This document shows, piece by piece, positions 39,301 through 45,057 of a stretch of DNA of 64,000 nt. The DNA is taken from positions 124,001-188,000 of the forward strand of contig JASANG010001604.1 in NCBI GenBank assembly GCA_030248215.1, given 5' to 3'. The number at the start of each line of letters is the position of its first letter. Position 1 is the first letter of the stretch. The position numbers and the translations under genes were made by a program. The DNA comes from Enoplolaimus lenunculus. Its lineage: Eukaryota > Nematoda > Enoplea > Enoplida > Thoracostomopsidae. The notes beneath the pieces were generated by a model. That model was not told the origin of the DNA. It made no database searches and saw only the letters and a list, made by a program, of their open reading frames with translations.

Positions 39301-40147
39301 ACCCAAATTATTTGGTTCTGGAGTCATTTATGTGCTACAATTAGGGTTAATTGACATTTATGGACTCTAATTAGGGTTTAGTAACTGTATCCGCTTACGG
39401 ACTCTTATTAGGGATACAGACTCCTATTGATGCGGACTCAAAACAGGGAACCCCCCTCTTATTACAACCCTCTTATTCGGGTCAATACAGTACGCTTGAC
39501 AAAGAGTATATACACGAGAAGCGTTGAGCACACCAAGAAGTATCTCGTGAGTTGAGCGATTTGTTTTGAACTCACAAACATGGCCGAAACTACGCTTCGC
39601 TAGGCCTCGTGCCAGCAGCCGATGATTCTATACAATTGAGTGAACGCGAAATACTTTATTTAGGACCTATATGAACCGAGTGGCTCTTGTTGTTCACCGA
39701 GGCGACTGTGTCGTTAGCATAAGCTCGTTCAAGAAAAAATAATCCAACTAGTAGTCTATTTTGAAACTTTGACACTGCCCACTTGGATTCCTGCCCAAAA
39801 AACGCTTGTCTGTTGAACAGGGACGTGGTTTATCCCCTCCCGAAGTTAACTCTTGACTACCCCCTGCTCCGTTATTTTCAGTGAAGCGTCGTTGCCGAAA
39901 ACAACGCTATCGCGACTATCTGATCATCGAAGGTTGCCGCTCAAGACGACCAATCAAAAACGCAACATGTTCCGGGACGTGTGGAGCGTCGTGTTGTGGC
40001 CCTGTGAAAACAAAGCGACGCAAACTTCGCCTCAGTTGCCCCGATGGTTCAGTACGCCATACTGTACTGGATATTGTACGAAAATGCGGCTGTGTACACG
40101 GCGCACACTGCGAGAATCGGAGACTCAGATGGTTCAGTTATCATTAA
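214..40147 (+). CDS. slit: Slit: secreted LRR/EGF/LamG/CTCK guidance ligand (35 exons)
   Basis: Slit is a secreted ligand of Robo receptors that steers axons and migrating cells. Coding exons: 214-395, 1142-1213, 2325-2396, 4517-4588, 14824-14895, 16093-16164, 16812-16883, 19494-19657, 20903-21044, 21217-21288, 22044-22115, 22958-23101, 23732-23803, 24120-24283, 24931-25081, 25465-25536, 25905-25976, 26964-27035, 27671-27742, 28195-28266, 28822-28985, 29626-29761, 30684-30752, 31251-31322, 31730-31801, 32115-32186, 32713-32876, 34141-34357, 34923-35062, 35784-35877, 36166-36394, 36890-37205, 37868-38086, 38549-38758, 39882-40147. They total 4395 nt (1464 aa plus stop), frame-consistent throughout, within the usual Slit size range. 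Order: signal peptide, four LRR domains (6, 5, 5 and 4 repeats, each with N- and C-caps), six EGF, laminin G, one EGF, C-terminal cystine knot. This matches the Drosophila-type plan; vertebrate Slits have nine EGF repeats. Identity is secure; individual splice sites are read from phase and homology only. Confidence 0.96.
701..907 (+). mobile_element. MITE family B, copy 1 (hairpin-ended, slit intron 1)
   Basis: Terminal inverted repeats of the form CATATTCTCAAATGTGTGTAG and its complement bound a roughly 207-bp element. The left end reads ccatattctcaaatatgtg and the right end gtggtacacactttta. At 869-892 the right end contains ACCTATCACCA-AC-TGATGATAGGT, a near-perfect 11-bp hairpin. It has no coding capacity. 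Confidence 0.8.
911..1002 (+). mobile_element. CGTAGCC-family element (copy 1, fragment)
   Basis: acgggcaagg ... ggggcggccaaaatttttcc ... ggcccgtgacgg. Related to the copies at 20287, 32920 and 33546 by the GGGGGC...AAAATTTT core and the GGCCCGTR end. It abuts MITE copy B1. Confidence 0.5.
1142..16883 (+). CDS. slit: slit exons 2-7: six leucine-rich repeats of domain 1
   Basis: Six separate exons of exactly 72 bp (1142, 2325, 4517, 14824, 16093 and 16812 starts), all phase 2 to phase 2, each encode one 24-residue LRR of the form L-x-L-x-x-N-x-I. Examples of repeat cores are [17 protein letters not shown] and [14 protein letters not shown]. Because all exons share phase and length, any could be skipped without a frameshift. 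The donor of exon 5 is GTTAGT instead of GTAAGT. The fourth intron (4589-14823) is by far the longest of the gene. Six repeats in domain 1 equals the count in vertebrate Slit2, so no repeat exon appears to be missing. Confidence 0.93.
1281..1580 (+). repeat. tRNA-derived SINE-like copy interrupted by a MITE
   Basis: 1281-1355 has a B-box-like gtaggttcgagcc, then gcatccgcagcaaacgtttc and gtgaagaag; 1544-1580 resumes with tatatattaccgcttaacat and agaattactta. The same order (gcatccgcagcaaaatattt, gtgaaggg, tatataatgctgctaaac, ttagaattattt) runs without interruption in the copy at 1704-1840. The element at 1356-1543 therefore landed in an existing repeat. Confidence 0.72.
1356..1543 (+). mobile_element. 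TTAGGC-array MITE (family A), copy 1
   Basis: A 188-bp element with inverted termini GGCCCATGTATAGAACAGGG and its complement at the other end. Between them are two blocks of perfect or near-perfect TTAGGC repeats (around 1431-1448 and 1466-1500) separated by an AATAGGGTCATCCATACG-type spacer. It is inserted into a tRNA-derived SINE-like copy. It has no coding capacity. Confidence 0.88.
1704..1840 (+). repeat. tRNA-derived SINE-like element
   Basis: An A-box-like tagctcagtagtactaagag and a B-box-like gggttcgacctc are spaced as in a tRNA. The 5' gctgc can pair with the gcagc at 1780-1784 as a short acceptor stem. A tRNA-unrelated tail follows and is shared with the copy at 1281-1580. The anticodon arm is poor and no intact cloverleaf can be drawn, so I call it a SINE-like repeat and not a gene. 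Confidence 0.65.
4246..4452 (+). mobile_element. MITE family B, copy 2 (slit intron 3)
   Basis: It opens with ttttcaaatgtgtgtaacac and ctatcaccagtt and closes with a degraded ttcagaatatgg. The right end lies 64 bp before slit exon 4. Both ends are diverged from copies 1 and 10, so this is an older copy. Confidence 0.65.
4729..4973 (-). mobile_element. ACTGTAGTGACCCGAAT-ended element (family C), short copy
   Basis: Termini tgtagtgacccgaatgag and ttgccactacagt. The interior retains agagtccgtaaacggataga and attcctaattag, shared with the longer copies. At 245 bp it is internally deleted compared with the 446-bp copies. Confidence 0.7.
8141..8279. repeat. 34-bp minisatellite, about four copies
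   Basis: The unit aatcaggattggccagtgta plus attgcagttttgta repeats with a period of exactly 34 bp; the aggattggcc start falls at 8161, 8195, 8229 and 8263. The copies are almost identical, so the array is young. Slit intron 4. Confidence 0.9.
8798..8995 (+). mobile_element. TTAGGC-array MITE (family A), copy 2
   Basis: Left end ggcccatgtaaagatcaggg, right end ccgcccctgttctttgcaac and attggcc. The interior again has two TTAGGC-type blocks around aatatgctcattcgtacgcg. Same orientation as copy 1. Confidence 0.85.
9201..9432 (+). mobile_element. TTAACCCTTT-ended element with tRNA-like core, copy 1
   Basis: Termini TTAACCCTTTGTCACATAGA and ...ACGAGAAAGGGTTAA are inverted repeats. Inside, aaactgagtggtgatgatac (A-box position) and ggtatcgattcaaatcc (B-box position) resemble a decayed tRNA gene. 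About 232 bp, in slit intron 4. Confidence 0.7.
10500..11060 (+). mobile_element. Decayed LINE ORF2 3' end
   Basis: Conceptual translation in shifting frames gives segments typical of the region after the reverse transcriptase of CR1/Jockey-like LINEs: [18 protein letters not shown] (around 10573-10626), [19 protein letters not shown] (around 10711-10767), [18 protein letters not shown] (around 10859-10912) and [15 protein letters not shown] (around 10926-10970). Several stops and frameshifts separate them, so it is a dead fragment. The clade is not certain; the 5' part is absent. Confidence 0.65.
11766..11975 (+). mobile_element. MITE family B, copy 3 (decayed, slit intron 4)
   Basis: The left end cgtattctcaactgtgtgta is clear. 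The right end is too decayed to place exactly; a likely remnant is the gtcaatcggtgacgtatgta near 11938. Assigned by the left terminal repeat only. Confidence 0.5.
12617..12818 (-). mobile_element. TTAGGC-array MITE (family A), copy 3
   Basis: Termini ggcccatgtatagaacagga and gttccggcccaacatgggcc. The arrays read as GCCTAA on the + strand, so it is inverted relative to copies 1 and 2. About 202 bp. Confidence 0.85.
15547..15656. mobile_element. TTAGGC-array MITE fragment (copy 8)
   Basis: Starts with a ttaggcttaggcctagg block and ends with cctaagcctcaaattaagcc and aaccgtaagcctaagctt, meaning the two arrays face each other. No terminal repeats are recognisable. Assigned by the arrays and the aagcttta motif only. 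Confidence 0.5.
15835..16045 (+). mobile_element. MITE family B, copy 4 (upstream of slit exon 6)
   Basis: The left end is tctcaactgcgtatac followed by gatcaccagttagtaatagg. The right end is cctatcacaaatggatgata followed by acatttgagaatgg. It ends 47 bp before the acceptor of slit exon 6, so the branch-point region directly abuts the element. Confidence 0.75.
17081..17451 (+). mobile_element. Family C element, 371-bp copy (slit intron 7)
   Basis: It begins actgttagggactcgagtaa and ends cttggcttactgcagt. It shares, in order, gacta-atattcattttg, ttatggactctaatagggct and atacagactcctattgattg with the copy at 39046. It is diverged and shorter. Confidence 0.7.
19197..19358. repeat. Two-copy tandem duplication, about 92-bp unit (slit intron 7)
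   Basis: attcacgactgtttgttcaa, ttgaaaccctataa and agtgcctatttttcg (first unit) recur as attcacgatcttcgtacatt, ttgaaacctaaaa and agtgcctgtttttt (second unit). Diverged, so not recent. Confidence 0.6.
19494..19657 (+). CDS. slit: slit exon 8: LRRCT cap of domain 1
   Basis: This 164-bp exon encodes the C-terminal cap of the first LRR domain: '[16 protein letters not shown]' followed by two further Cys. The CDC-x-L-x-W-L pattern is the LRRCT signature. It enters in phase 2 and leaves in phase 1 (donor GTATGA). Its length is identical to the three other LRRCT exons of the gene. Confidence 0.93.
20287..20395 (+). mobile_element. CGTAGCC-family element (copy 2, fragment)
   Basis: gcccgtagccagcttaccgt followed by gaggggcatacaagagcttt and gacttagaaggaaggttgag. 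The same order of motifs occurs in the two copies of slit intron 27. CGTAGCCAG-started MITEs are common in invertebrate genomes. Confidence 0.55.
20677..20889 (+). mobile_element. MITE family B, copy 5 (abuts slit exon 9 acceptor)
   Basis: The left end is cgtattctcaagtgtgtgta with gtatcaccagttgatgatag; the right end is ctgtatacatttgaaaatat. It ends only 13 bp before exon 9 (20903). The branch point, and much of the sequence just before the pyrimidine tract, must therefore come from the transposon. Confidence 0.8.
20903..24283 (+). CDS. slit: slit exons 9-14: LRR domain 2 (Robo-binding domain in the family)
   Basis: Exon 9 (142 bp) is the LRRNT cap ([14 protein letters not shown]). Exons 10, 11 and 13 are 72-bp single repeats, and exon 12 (22958-23101, 144 bp) carries two repeats, as if the intron between them had been lost. 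Exon 14 (164 bp) is the LRRCT cap ([16 protein letters not shown]). That gives five LRRs, as in other Slits. In characterised Slits the concave face of this second domain is the Robo Ig1 contact; that role is inferred from the family. Exon 13 uses donor GTATGC and exon 14 follows an AAG acceptor, both weaker than consensus. Confidence 0.93.
22139..22350 (+). mobile_element. MITE family B, copy 6 (just after slit exon 11 donor)
   Basis: The left end is cgtattctcaactgtgtgta and the right end is gataggtactacatacattt followed by gtgaatatg. It starts 23 bp downstream of the exon 11 donor at 22116. It is about 212 bp long. Confidence 0.78.
22624..22894 (+). mobile_element. TTAACCCTTT-ended element with tRNA-like core, copy 2
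   Basis: Termini TTAACCCTTTCACTCATAGA and ...ATGTGAGAAAGGGTTAA. The interior contains ctcctatagctcagtggtca (excellent A box) and ctggggatccaatgtc (weak B box). It shares gcctcctcggacttgagcgt with copy 1 (cacctcggactcgatct). About 271 bp, slit intron 11. Confidence 0.75.
24840..24890 (-). mobile_element. TTAGGC-array MITE fragment (copy 9) before slit exon 15
   Basis: A short degenerate run (cttacctaagcctaaaccc, then gccttaagcgaactttaagg) without termini, about 40 bp upstream of the exon 15 acceptor. Confidence 0.4.
24931..28985 (+). CDS. slit: slit exons 15-21: LRR domain 3
   Basis: Exon 15 (151 bp) begins with the linker [13 protein letters not shown], aligning with the GTEDY...SGDC linker recalled from other Slits, then the LRRNT cap [15 protein letters not shown] shorter acceptor at 24964/24965 is also in phase and would drop part of the linker; I prefer 24931 on homology. 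Exons 16-20 are five 72-bp LRR exons, and exon 21 (164 bp) is the LRRCT cap ([13 protein letters not shown]). All phases agree. The intron before exon 15 carries a fragment of the TTAGGC-type MITE close to the acceptor. Confidence 0.92.
29626..32876 (+). CDS. slit: slit exons 22-27: LRR domain 4
   Basis: Exon 22 (136 bp) is the LRRNT cap ([14 protein letters not shown]). Exon 23 is one codon shorter than the other repeats (69 bp), as in the first repeat of domain 4 of other Slits. Exons 24-26 are 72 bp. Exon 27 (164 bp) is the LRRCT cap ([16 protein letters not shown]). The exon 27 donor is the poor GTTCGT; it is chosen because it keeps the last cap cysteine (RFVCD), gives the 164-bp length shared by the other LRRCT exons and fits the next exon in phase. 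An alternative donor at the preceding GTGTGT would lose that cysteine. Domain 4 mediates dimerisation in characterised Slits. Confidence 0.91.
30841..30993 (+). mobile_element. MITE family B, copy 7 (internally shortened, slit intron 23)
   Basis: The left end is tgtattcttgaatgtatgta; the right end is atatatacacatttgagaat. At about 153 bp it is shorter than the other copies, which suggests an internal deletion. It begins 88 bp after the exon 23 donor. Confidence 0.65.
32320..32475 (+). mobile_element. MITE family B, copy 8 (decayed, slit intron 26)
   Basis: Internal motif aaaactatcaccagttaata is near the left side and aagtgctatgcatatttgag with aatat is at the right. The left terminus is not resolved. 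It begins roughly 135 bp after the exon 26 donor. Confidence 0.5.
32920..33084 (+). mobile_element. CGTAGCC-family element (copy 3, both ends)
   Basis: caggctcgtagccaactcac at the left and ttcgctacgggcccgg at the right form an imperfect inverted repeat. Inside are ggggggctcaaaaatttttc, ggggcattcaagggttttca and a GC-rich block with two C/G homopolymer runs. This is the only copy here with both ends. Confidence 0.65.
33546..33655 (+). mobile_element. CGTAGCC-family element (copy 4, fragment)
   Basis: gcccgtggcctgctcacttt, actagggggctcaaaatgtt and agcatggttgaaaattttct match the left two thirds of copy 3. The right end is missing. It lies 460 bp downstream of copy 3 in the same intron. Confidence 0.55.
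34141..36394 (+). CDS. slit: slit exons 28-31: EGF repeats 1-5 and start of EGF 6
   Basis: Four exons encode calcium-binding-type EGF modules. They include [29 protein letters not shown], the IDDC-started third and fifth repeats, and [16 protein letters not shown]. Exon 29 (34923-35062) must end at a GC donor (ACAG|GCAAGT) to join exon 30 in phase and give GYTGEFCEKK. Exon 31 ends within the sixth EGF, after QQHDCQN. Between EGF5 and EGF6 is the linker [17 protein letters not shown], the region where other Slits are cut into N- and C-terminal fragments. Cysteine spacing is regular in every repeat. Confidence 0.93.
35125..35325. mobile_element. CACTG-ended hairpin MITE (slit intron 29)
   Basis: Almost the entire 201 bp is a palindrome. 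CACTGCAAAAAATGGTGAGT pairs with ACTCAATATTTTTGCAGTG, and internal gagtcaaattgactccctc and gagtcaaattcgactcca pair with their mirror copies. The motif GAGTCAAATT(C)GACTC recurs four times. The ends resemble CACTG-type MITEs found in many animals; the superfamily is not assigned. Confidence 0.8.
36706..36800 (+). mobile_element. MITE family B, copy 9 (left fragment, slit intron 31)
   Basis: Matches the left end only: ttcttaactgtgtatgtaca, then gcatctatggcctgtttatc and tcaaacaagcgaactacg, the last being a motif also seen in copies 4 and 10. The right half is missing or unrecognisable. It lies 90 bp before exon 32. Confidence 0.45.
36890..38086 (+). CDS. slit: slit exons 32-33: end of EGF 6 and laminin G domain
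   Basis: Exon 32 (316 bp) completes EGF6 ([20 protein letters not shown]) and starts the laminin G sandwich with F-x-[25 protein letters not shown] and [14 protein letters not shown]. Exon 33 (219 bp) continues with [20 protein letters not shown] and the conserved LYIGGLP strand. The donor at 38087 was chosen so that exon 34 begins with GCISGVHIN, which completes the LamG Cys (equivalent to HGCIRNLYIN in vertebrate Slit). Reading past this donor would give an alternative short C-terminus ending at 38145. Confidence 0.92.
38393..38510. repeat. 21-bp CCGTC-rich tandem repeat in slit intron 33
   Basis: gtccgtcactcgtacatcgc repeats at 38426, 38447 and 38468 with period 21, then a diverged fourth copy (gaccgtcaatga). 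The left flank agggtagcgctatat resembles the inverse of tagcgccaaac...gtgccaccc near 58395-58429, suggesting both belong to one dispersed element. Confidence 0.7.
38549..38758 (+). CDS. slit: slit exon 34: last LamG strand and EGF 7
   Basis: This exon starts with the last laminin G strand ([15 protein letters not shown]) and continues with one EGF module, [16 protein letters not shown] to YKGEYCDK. Only one EGF lies between LamG and the cystine knot, as in Drosophila Slit, whereas vertebrate Slits have three. It enters and leaves in phase 1. Confidence 0.92.
39046..39491 (+). mobile_element. Family C element, 446-bp copy (slit intron 34)
   Basis: Termini ACTGTAGTGTCCCGAATACG and ATTCGGGTCAATACAGT are inverted repeats of about 20 bp. 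It has no coding capacity. The copy at 42040-42485 is its reverse complement along nearly the whole length, for example cggactcttattaggga versus ccctaatcag-type blocks and agtacgctttaaagtttcga versus tcgaaactttaaagcatact. Confidence 0.82.
39882..40147 (+). CDS. slit: slit exon 35: C-terminal cystine knot (CTCK)
   Basis: The final exon encodes the cystine-knot domain. The knot cysteines are recognisable in [16 protein letters not shown] and [12 protein letters not shown], and there is a basic KTKRRKLR stretch that in the family contributes to heparan-sulfate binding. The stop codon TAA ends at 40147, after WFSYH. No AATAAA lies close downstream; the first clear one on the + strand is at about 41165, so the 3' UTR length is open. 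Confidence 0.94.
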
Positions 40148-41523
40148 TATTGAAGTATGGGTGATGTATGATGCTTTTTGGTGCGCGATGATTAAAAATT
40201 ACATAGCTAGCCAAACAAGTGATATTGTACAAATACTGTGCTTAATTCATAAAGTCTGTGTTTTTGTTTTATTAATACATGCCAAATTTTAAAATGGAAA
40301 TATGTTACCACCGCCGCATCCGATCCAATTGTTGGTTTTTCTCAGAAAAACGTATATTATAAAAGACTCTTCTACACGTCGTCCCGCAGTGAAGGTTTAG
40401 GCTTCGACTTCGACTTTAGCTTCCGCTTTGGCAAAAGCTCGCTCGGGCTCCAAAGTGTGCAAAAGTCTGGAAATGATAATTCGCTCATTTTATAGTTTTG
40501 TTCTTTGGCAAAAAATTTAGACTCTTGTACACTTCAACCCACCAGTTTTCGGAATATTCAAATGTTGCAATTTAGCTCTATACCAGCAAACATACATCTA
40601 CATCTACCGAGCTGCTGGCTTTAAGGTTAGATTGCTGACAACAATGCTGTCCAATATTAACGTTGGTTTTAAAGCTATTTTAAAGAACTTTAACTTGAAA
40701 TATTGCTTTTGCGCACTTTCCCCCATATATTTAATTTAAGCATTAGGCTGAGCTATCGGTAAGCATTGTCCTCAAGCTTAACAGTTGGAGGAAAGCGCAC
40801 AAAAGCCTTAACTTTTAAGTACAATAAGAAAAGATCGTTGTCTGGTATAGTTAGTGCTACGCTTTACATTTAATTGATATTATATTCTTTTATCTGTGTT
40901 TTTAACCGTTATTTTTATATGAGTACAAATCGGCTGTATTTGATATATGCACAACAAAGCCGTATAGCCAGGGAGGTTTCAGGCTTCAACCCCTTTATCA
41001 TTTTTGTTCAGGGTTTTTGTAACTGTTTCAATTTTTAACACCACAAACCTAATGCTCAACAGTTTTAAAGAACGTAACCCCCATATTAAATTCCTGGCTG
41101 CCTTGCTGATAAACAGCAATATTTAGCGCAACCAAGATTGGCCAACACTATAAGAGTTTTCATGAATAAAATTAAACCAGAATTTAAGTTGGTTTCGCGA
41201 CTAATACTCATTATCAAATTGGTCCATGTTCATGCTACGGCATGCCAGTTGAAGTCCGAGCCTAAACCATAAACAGAATACTTAACTCTACACCTAAGCC
41301 TTCATGTTTCTAAGTATAATTGTTCCGGTTTTAGTGAGGCAGAAGAATTTTATTAGATACCTGGTTTTGCATCTGGCATTAGAATTAATTGGTGTTTTTG
41401 TTGTATTACTAAACAGATTCTGAACTTTTGAGGCATGTAATGGTAAACCTTAAAAAATAATTCGATATATACAATGTATTGTTGCGTTGGTTATATAGTT
41501 GCTCCTATTGGCGTGTATATATA

Positions 41524-41776
41524 CACTGTAAATTCCGATGAGTTAATGAATCAACTCAAACGGAAAGTTAGTTTATTTCTGAGTTAATAACAGTAAACTT
41601 TAACTTACTCTGAGTTTCGTTTATTCTTACTCTGAGTTGGGCTGATTCCGGGGACGTTGATTAATTAAATCAGAATGAGTTGAATTAACTCAAAATTTTG
41701 CGTTCTGATAGTACGAACTCAGACGCAGTGATTTAACTCTTTCTGAGTTAAAATCAACTCACCGAAATTTACAGTG
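41524..41776. mobile_element. CACTG-ended hairpin MITE (intergenic)
   Basis: CACTGTAAATTCCGATGAGT pairs with CTCACCGAAATTTACAGTG. Repeated AACTCAGA/TCTGAGTT motifs fill the interior. It is flanked on both sides by TATATA, consistent with insertion into a TA run. 253 bp. Confidence 0.78.
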
Positions 41777-42039
41777 TATATATTTCGCAGTTTATTAATA
41801 ATTTCGTTGATTGGTTAGGATGGTGGCCCCTCTTTGGGGTGAGCCCTCCAAATGAAGGTATTGAGGTGAGGGCTGGCTTGTCCGGCCCTGCCAACAGTCA
41901 GTGCGGAACCTACCGTCCTGTACACAACCAAATTTTGTGCCGAGATTTAGGGCTAAAATTGCGTTGGGACTGTCGTTCTCTTGGCTTGTAGAGTTTTTCT
42001 CTATGCTTGAAAAAGTTATCTTATTTTATTTGCAGAAAG

Positions 42040-42485
42040 TTCATTGTGACTATGTTTTCGAAGTGGTAAAGAAGCTTCGTGGGATCCCCATTTTGACTCT
42101 CAATCAATTAGGAGTTGGTTTTCCTAATAAGAGTCCGTAAAGCGGATAGAGATTAAGAGTCCATAAATATCATTATCCCTAATCAGTAATTGTAGTGCAC
42201 AAATGACTCCTTGAGCAGCAACCTAAAGTTTACTTCGAAACTTTAAAGCATACTTAAGCTTGGAAGTATACATTCCTAAGTATATAGCCTTGCATTATCG
42301 CTGAAGTTTTTGATACAAGACAAATGAACATTTAATTCAGCGGATAGTTGCAATACTGGATACATATCAAAAACGAAGGGCGGCGTTTGACGGGTTCAAA
42401 TAACAGTCCGTAACCGAAAAACAGGGGGTACCCTCTGGAGAGGCCAAATAATTTCAGTCCCGTCTCGTATTTAGTTCACTGCAGT
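42040..42485 (-). mobile_element. Family C element, 446-bp copy in inverse orientation
   Basis: It reads as the reverse complement of 39046-39491 with scattered differences. The right terminus cactgcagt is clear; the left (attgtgactatg) is decayed. With its partner it forms a 446-bp inverted repeat around the last slit exon. Confidence 0.8.
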
Positions 42486-42561
42486 ATATATGTGCTATTA
42501 CGGGGGGTTGTCGTAAGATTATGTACACTTAAATGAGTCCTATCAACATGATCGTTGCCAG

Positions 42562-42762
42562 GGACAATGTAAAGAACGGGGGCGGAACAGTATTATAAGC
42601 ATATATATTCCTAAGCCTAAACCCTAAGCGTAAGCCTAAGCGTTAGGATGAGTATATTCCTTAGCCTAAGCCTAAGCCAAGCAAAAAAGTAGTCTAAAGG
42701 TTAAGCTTACTCTTTTCTACACCCACAGAAAACGTTCCGCCCCTGATCGTTTTACATGGGCC
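42562..42762 (-). mobile_element. TTAGGC-array MITE (family A), copy 4
   Basis: Left end ggacaatgtaaagaacgggg, right end gttccgcccctgatcgtttt and acatgggcc. Two GCCTAA blocks flank a gttaggatgagtatattcc spacer. Inverted orientation, intergenic between slit and EEF2. Confidence 0.83.
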
Positions 42763-43036
42763 GCTGTAAGAAACGCTGCTCGACAGAGCTTACACCTTCT
42801 GTCCAATCACAGAAATCTGCTTCGCTGTTTCTAAAAATGATTAATCTGTCCGTACAAATGTCCTTTCCTTTCAGGTATCTGTCGAGAAAGAATATGTCAC
42901 TCTCCTGCAACTCCTTGTGTACAAACTGAATTTAAATAATGCGTAAAAACGCACGTGATAACAGGGGTGTTTGTATCATCAGTCGACAACCAAAAAGTAT
43001 AGGGGGTATAAATGTTCGCATCGGAATAAAACATTT

Positions 43037-43160
43037 GGCCCATGTATAGAAGAGGGCGGGATCGTTTTATGGAGGGCTATAATAGAGTCAGTTAGCTTAG
43101 GCTTGAATAAGCTCATCCATACGCTTACGCTTAGGCTTAGGAATATGGTTATAATTGCAA
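43037..43160 (+). mobile_element. TTAGGC-array MITE (family A), copy 5, 3'-truncated
   Basis: The left end ggcccatgtatagaagaggg is intact and a short TTAGGC block follows. Homology stops after aatatggttataattg and no right terminus is present. Confidence 0.7.
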
Positions 43161-43346
43161 CAAATAGATTTCTTCTCATTCGCTACGCTCATGAGGTTTT
43201 TAACCTATAACTCAGCGTTTTGACTCTTGGCTAAGTGCCATAAATAGGATTATACTTTTAGTTGGTGATATATATTAATAAACATCACTTTTAAAGTTTA
43301 GCTGCTTGATAGTGTTTGATAGACAATAACAATGTTATGTCAAAAC

Positions 43347-43494
43347 GGCCCATGTACATAAAGATCAGGGGCGGAACGTTCTTCTGTGGGACTGCAATAG
43401 AGTAAGCTTAAGCTTTGCACTATTTTTTGCTGTCTTAGGCTTAATTATAGGAAATTTGTTTATTACTGTTCCACCCATGTTCTTTACATTGCCC
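43347..43494 (+). mobile_element. TTAGGC-array MITE (family A), copy 6, short array
   Basis: Left end ggcccatgtacataaagatc and aggggcggaacg; right end ctgttccacccatgttcttt and acattgcc. The array is reduced to a single tcttaggcttaa, so the repeat blocks are not needed to hold the ends together. Confidence 0.75.
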
Positions 43495-43849
43495 CAGAAA
43501 ACTTAAGCAGAGCTTAATGGACGGTTTGCAGCAATATTACTAAATTCGAATTATTCCAACTTCAAGGTTTTTCTAAAATTCTGTAGTGTTGACTTGATTG
43601 GAGGCTTTCAACATCATTTCAAATTTCCCAAATATATCAATAATAGTTGCGGAAATCTGCTAATTTTTAGCAACCAGTAGCAACTTTAATGGGACAGTTC
43701 ACAGCTCCAGAGGATTCCATATAAAAAACTTTTGACACGTAAATTTTTTCTTTAATTCCAAAATCAACTTTAGTCAGAGGAAATCAGAACTAGAAGTTGT
43801 ATAGTGCATTACTGGCTGTCACCGTCAGCTTAACCCATATCTTGCTGAT

Positions 43850-43865
43850 GTCAGTTTAAACTGAC
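43850..43865. repeat. Perfect 16-bp palindrome GTCAGTTTAAACTGAC
   Basis: The palindrome is preceded by cttgctgat. A related ctgatgtcagagtttaaactgacagtat occurs near 44583, both with downstream ataaaa, so they are probably two copies of one small repeat. Confidence 0.5.
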
Positions 43866-44883
43866 GGCAGAAAAAACGCCTATATCTTTGAAGTTGTAAA
43901 ACTAATCCAAACTTTATTTATATGATCATTTTCACTATGCCTTGTTCTTCGTTACTGCACGGGCTTGTGTTGCTAGCGGCATCTGCGCATTTGTTTATTT
44001 GGTTTCCTATCACCAGCATCGTGCTTCTTTGGCAAAAAATGTTCGAACGTATGCCTAGATGTCCCATGGATAACATGTTTCTGCCTTTGAAATTGAAAAC
44101 TTAAAAACCACTGTTGGTTCACGATCATATTTAATGTAAGCCTGCGAGTACACAAGAGCTGAACTTTGCTGCAGGATTATGTCACAGTAAATACGTATGA
44201 CATTGTACACCTTTGAACTACGATCGAAAATTCAGCAATGACGTTGTCACTGGTATTTCTTAGTGCACTGAATGCAATGTTCCGCAAAATGCTTGCCAAA
44301 ATAGGGTGTTTGCATCATGTATTACATTGGATTAGAAGCCCAATTTGATTACTACTTAAAACCAAAGGCGATGCTCAGGATTTTTTATAAGAAATATAAT
44401 ATATTTTTTACGAAAATGCGTTGTCGAGCAGCATTTTGTGCCATTTTAATGTTTTCAATGTTGTTCAAAATCCAGGTAAGCAGAAAAATCGCTGAAAACT
44501 ATGCATTTTTACATTGTTTCTTGTGTTTCCCATAGCAGTAGTTCTCGTAAATGTTTCGCTGGAACATGATCCCAGATCCTCCTGATGTCAGAGTTTAAAC
44601 TGACAGTATAAAAAGTCAATGTATAAAATGGTCCATATCGCACAAATCTGAAAAGTATGCTTATTTCACTTGATAATGACATACAAGCAACCCAAAACCT
44701 GCGGTGCCATTCAAATCTTCTGACTTGGGTAGATCTGGGTTAGTGTCAAGCAAAAAAGATATTGAGAACCACTGACTTAAAGTCAGATCCGGACTTAAGT
44801 CAGACTGGAACTTACGACATATTTGCAAGCCAGCCGATAGTTCAGCCTTTGCGACCGAGCCCTTCAAGACCAACGGGATTTTT

Positions 44884-45057
44884 AGGGGCGTAACAGTAGA
44901 TTAAGCGTACTCCTATAAGCCTAAGCTTAAGTTTAAGCGTTACAAAAATGTGTTCCTTAGCCTAAGCCAAGCCTAAGCCTAAAGCCTATAAAGCAAAAAT
45001 GTAATCTAGAATCGAAACCTACTCTTTTATAGAACCACCAGACCTGGACGCCCCTAA
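44884..45057 (-). mobile_element. TTAGGC-array MITE (family A), copy 7, ends trimmed
   Basis: Starts at aggggcgtaacagtagatta and ends at gacctggacgcccct, lacking the outer GGCCCATG. Two GCCTAA-type blocks remain inside. Inverted orientation. Confidence 0.7.

Noticed and set aside
43922-44535. Small open frames between slit and EEF2 with hydrophobic stretches
   Set aside because: Short, AT-biased, no initiation context or homology, and in a transposon-rich region.
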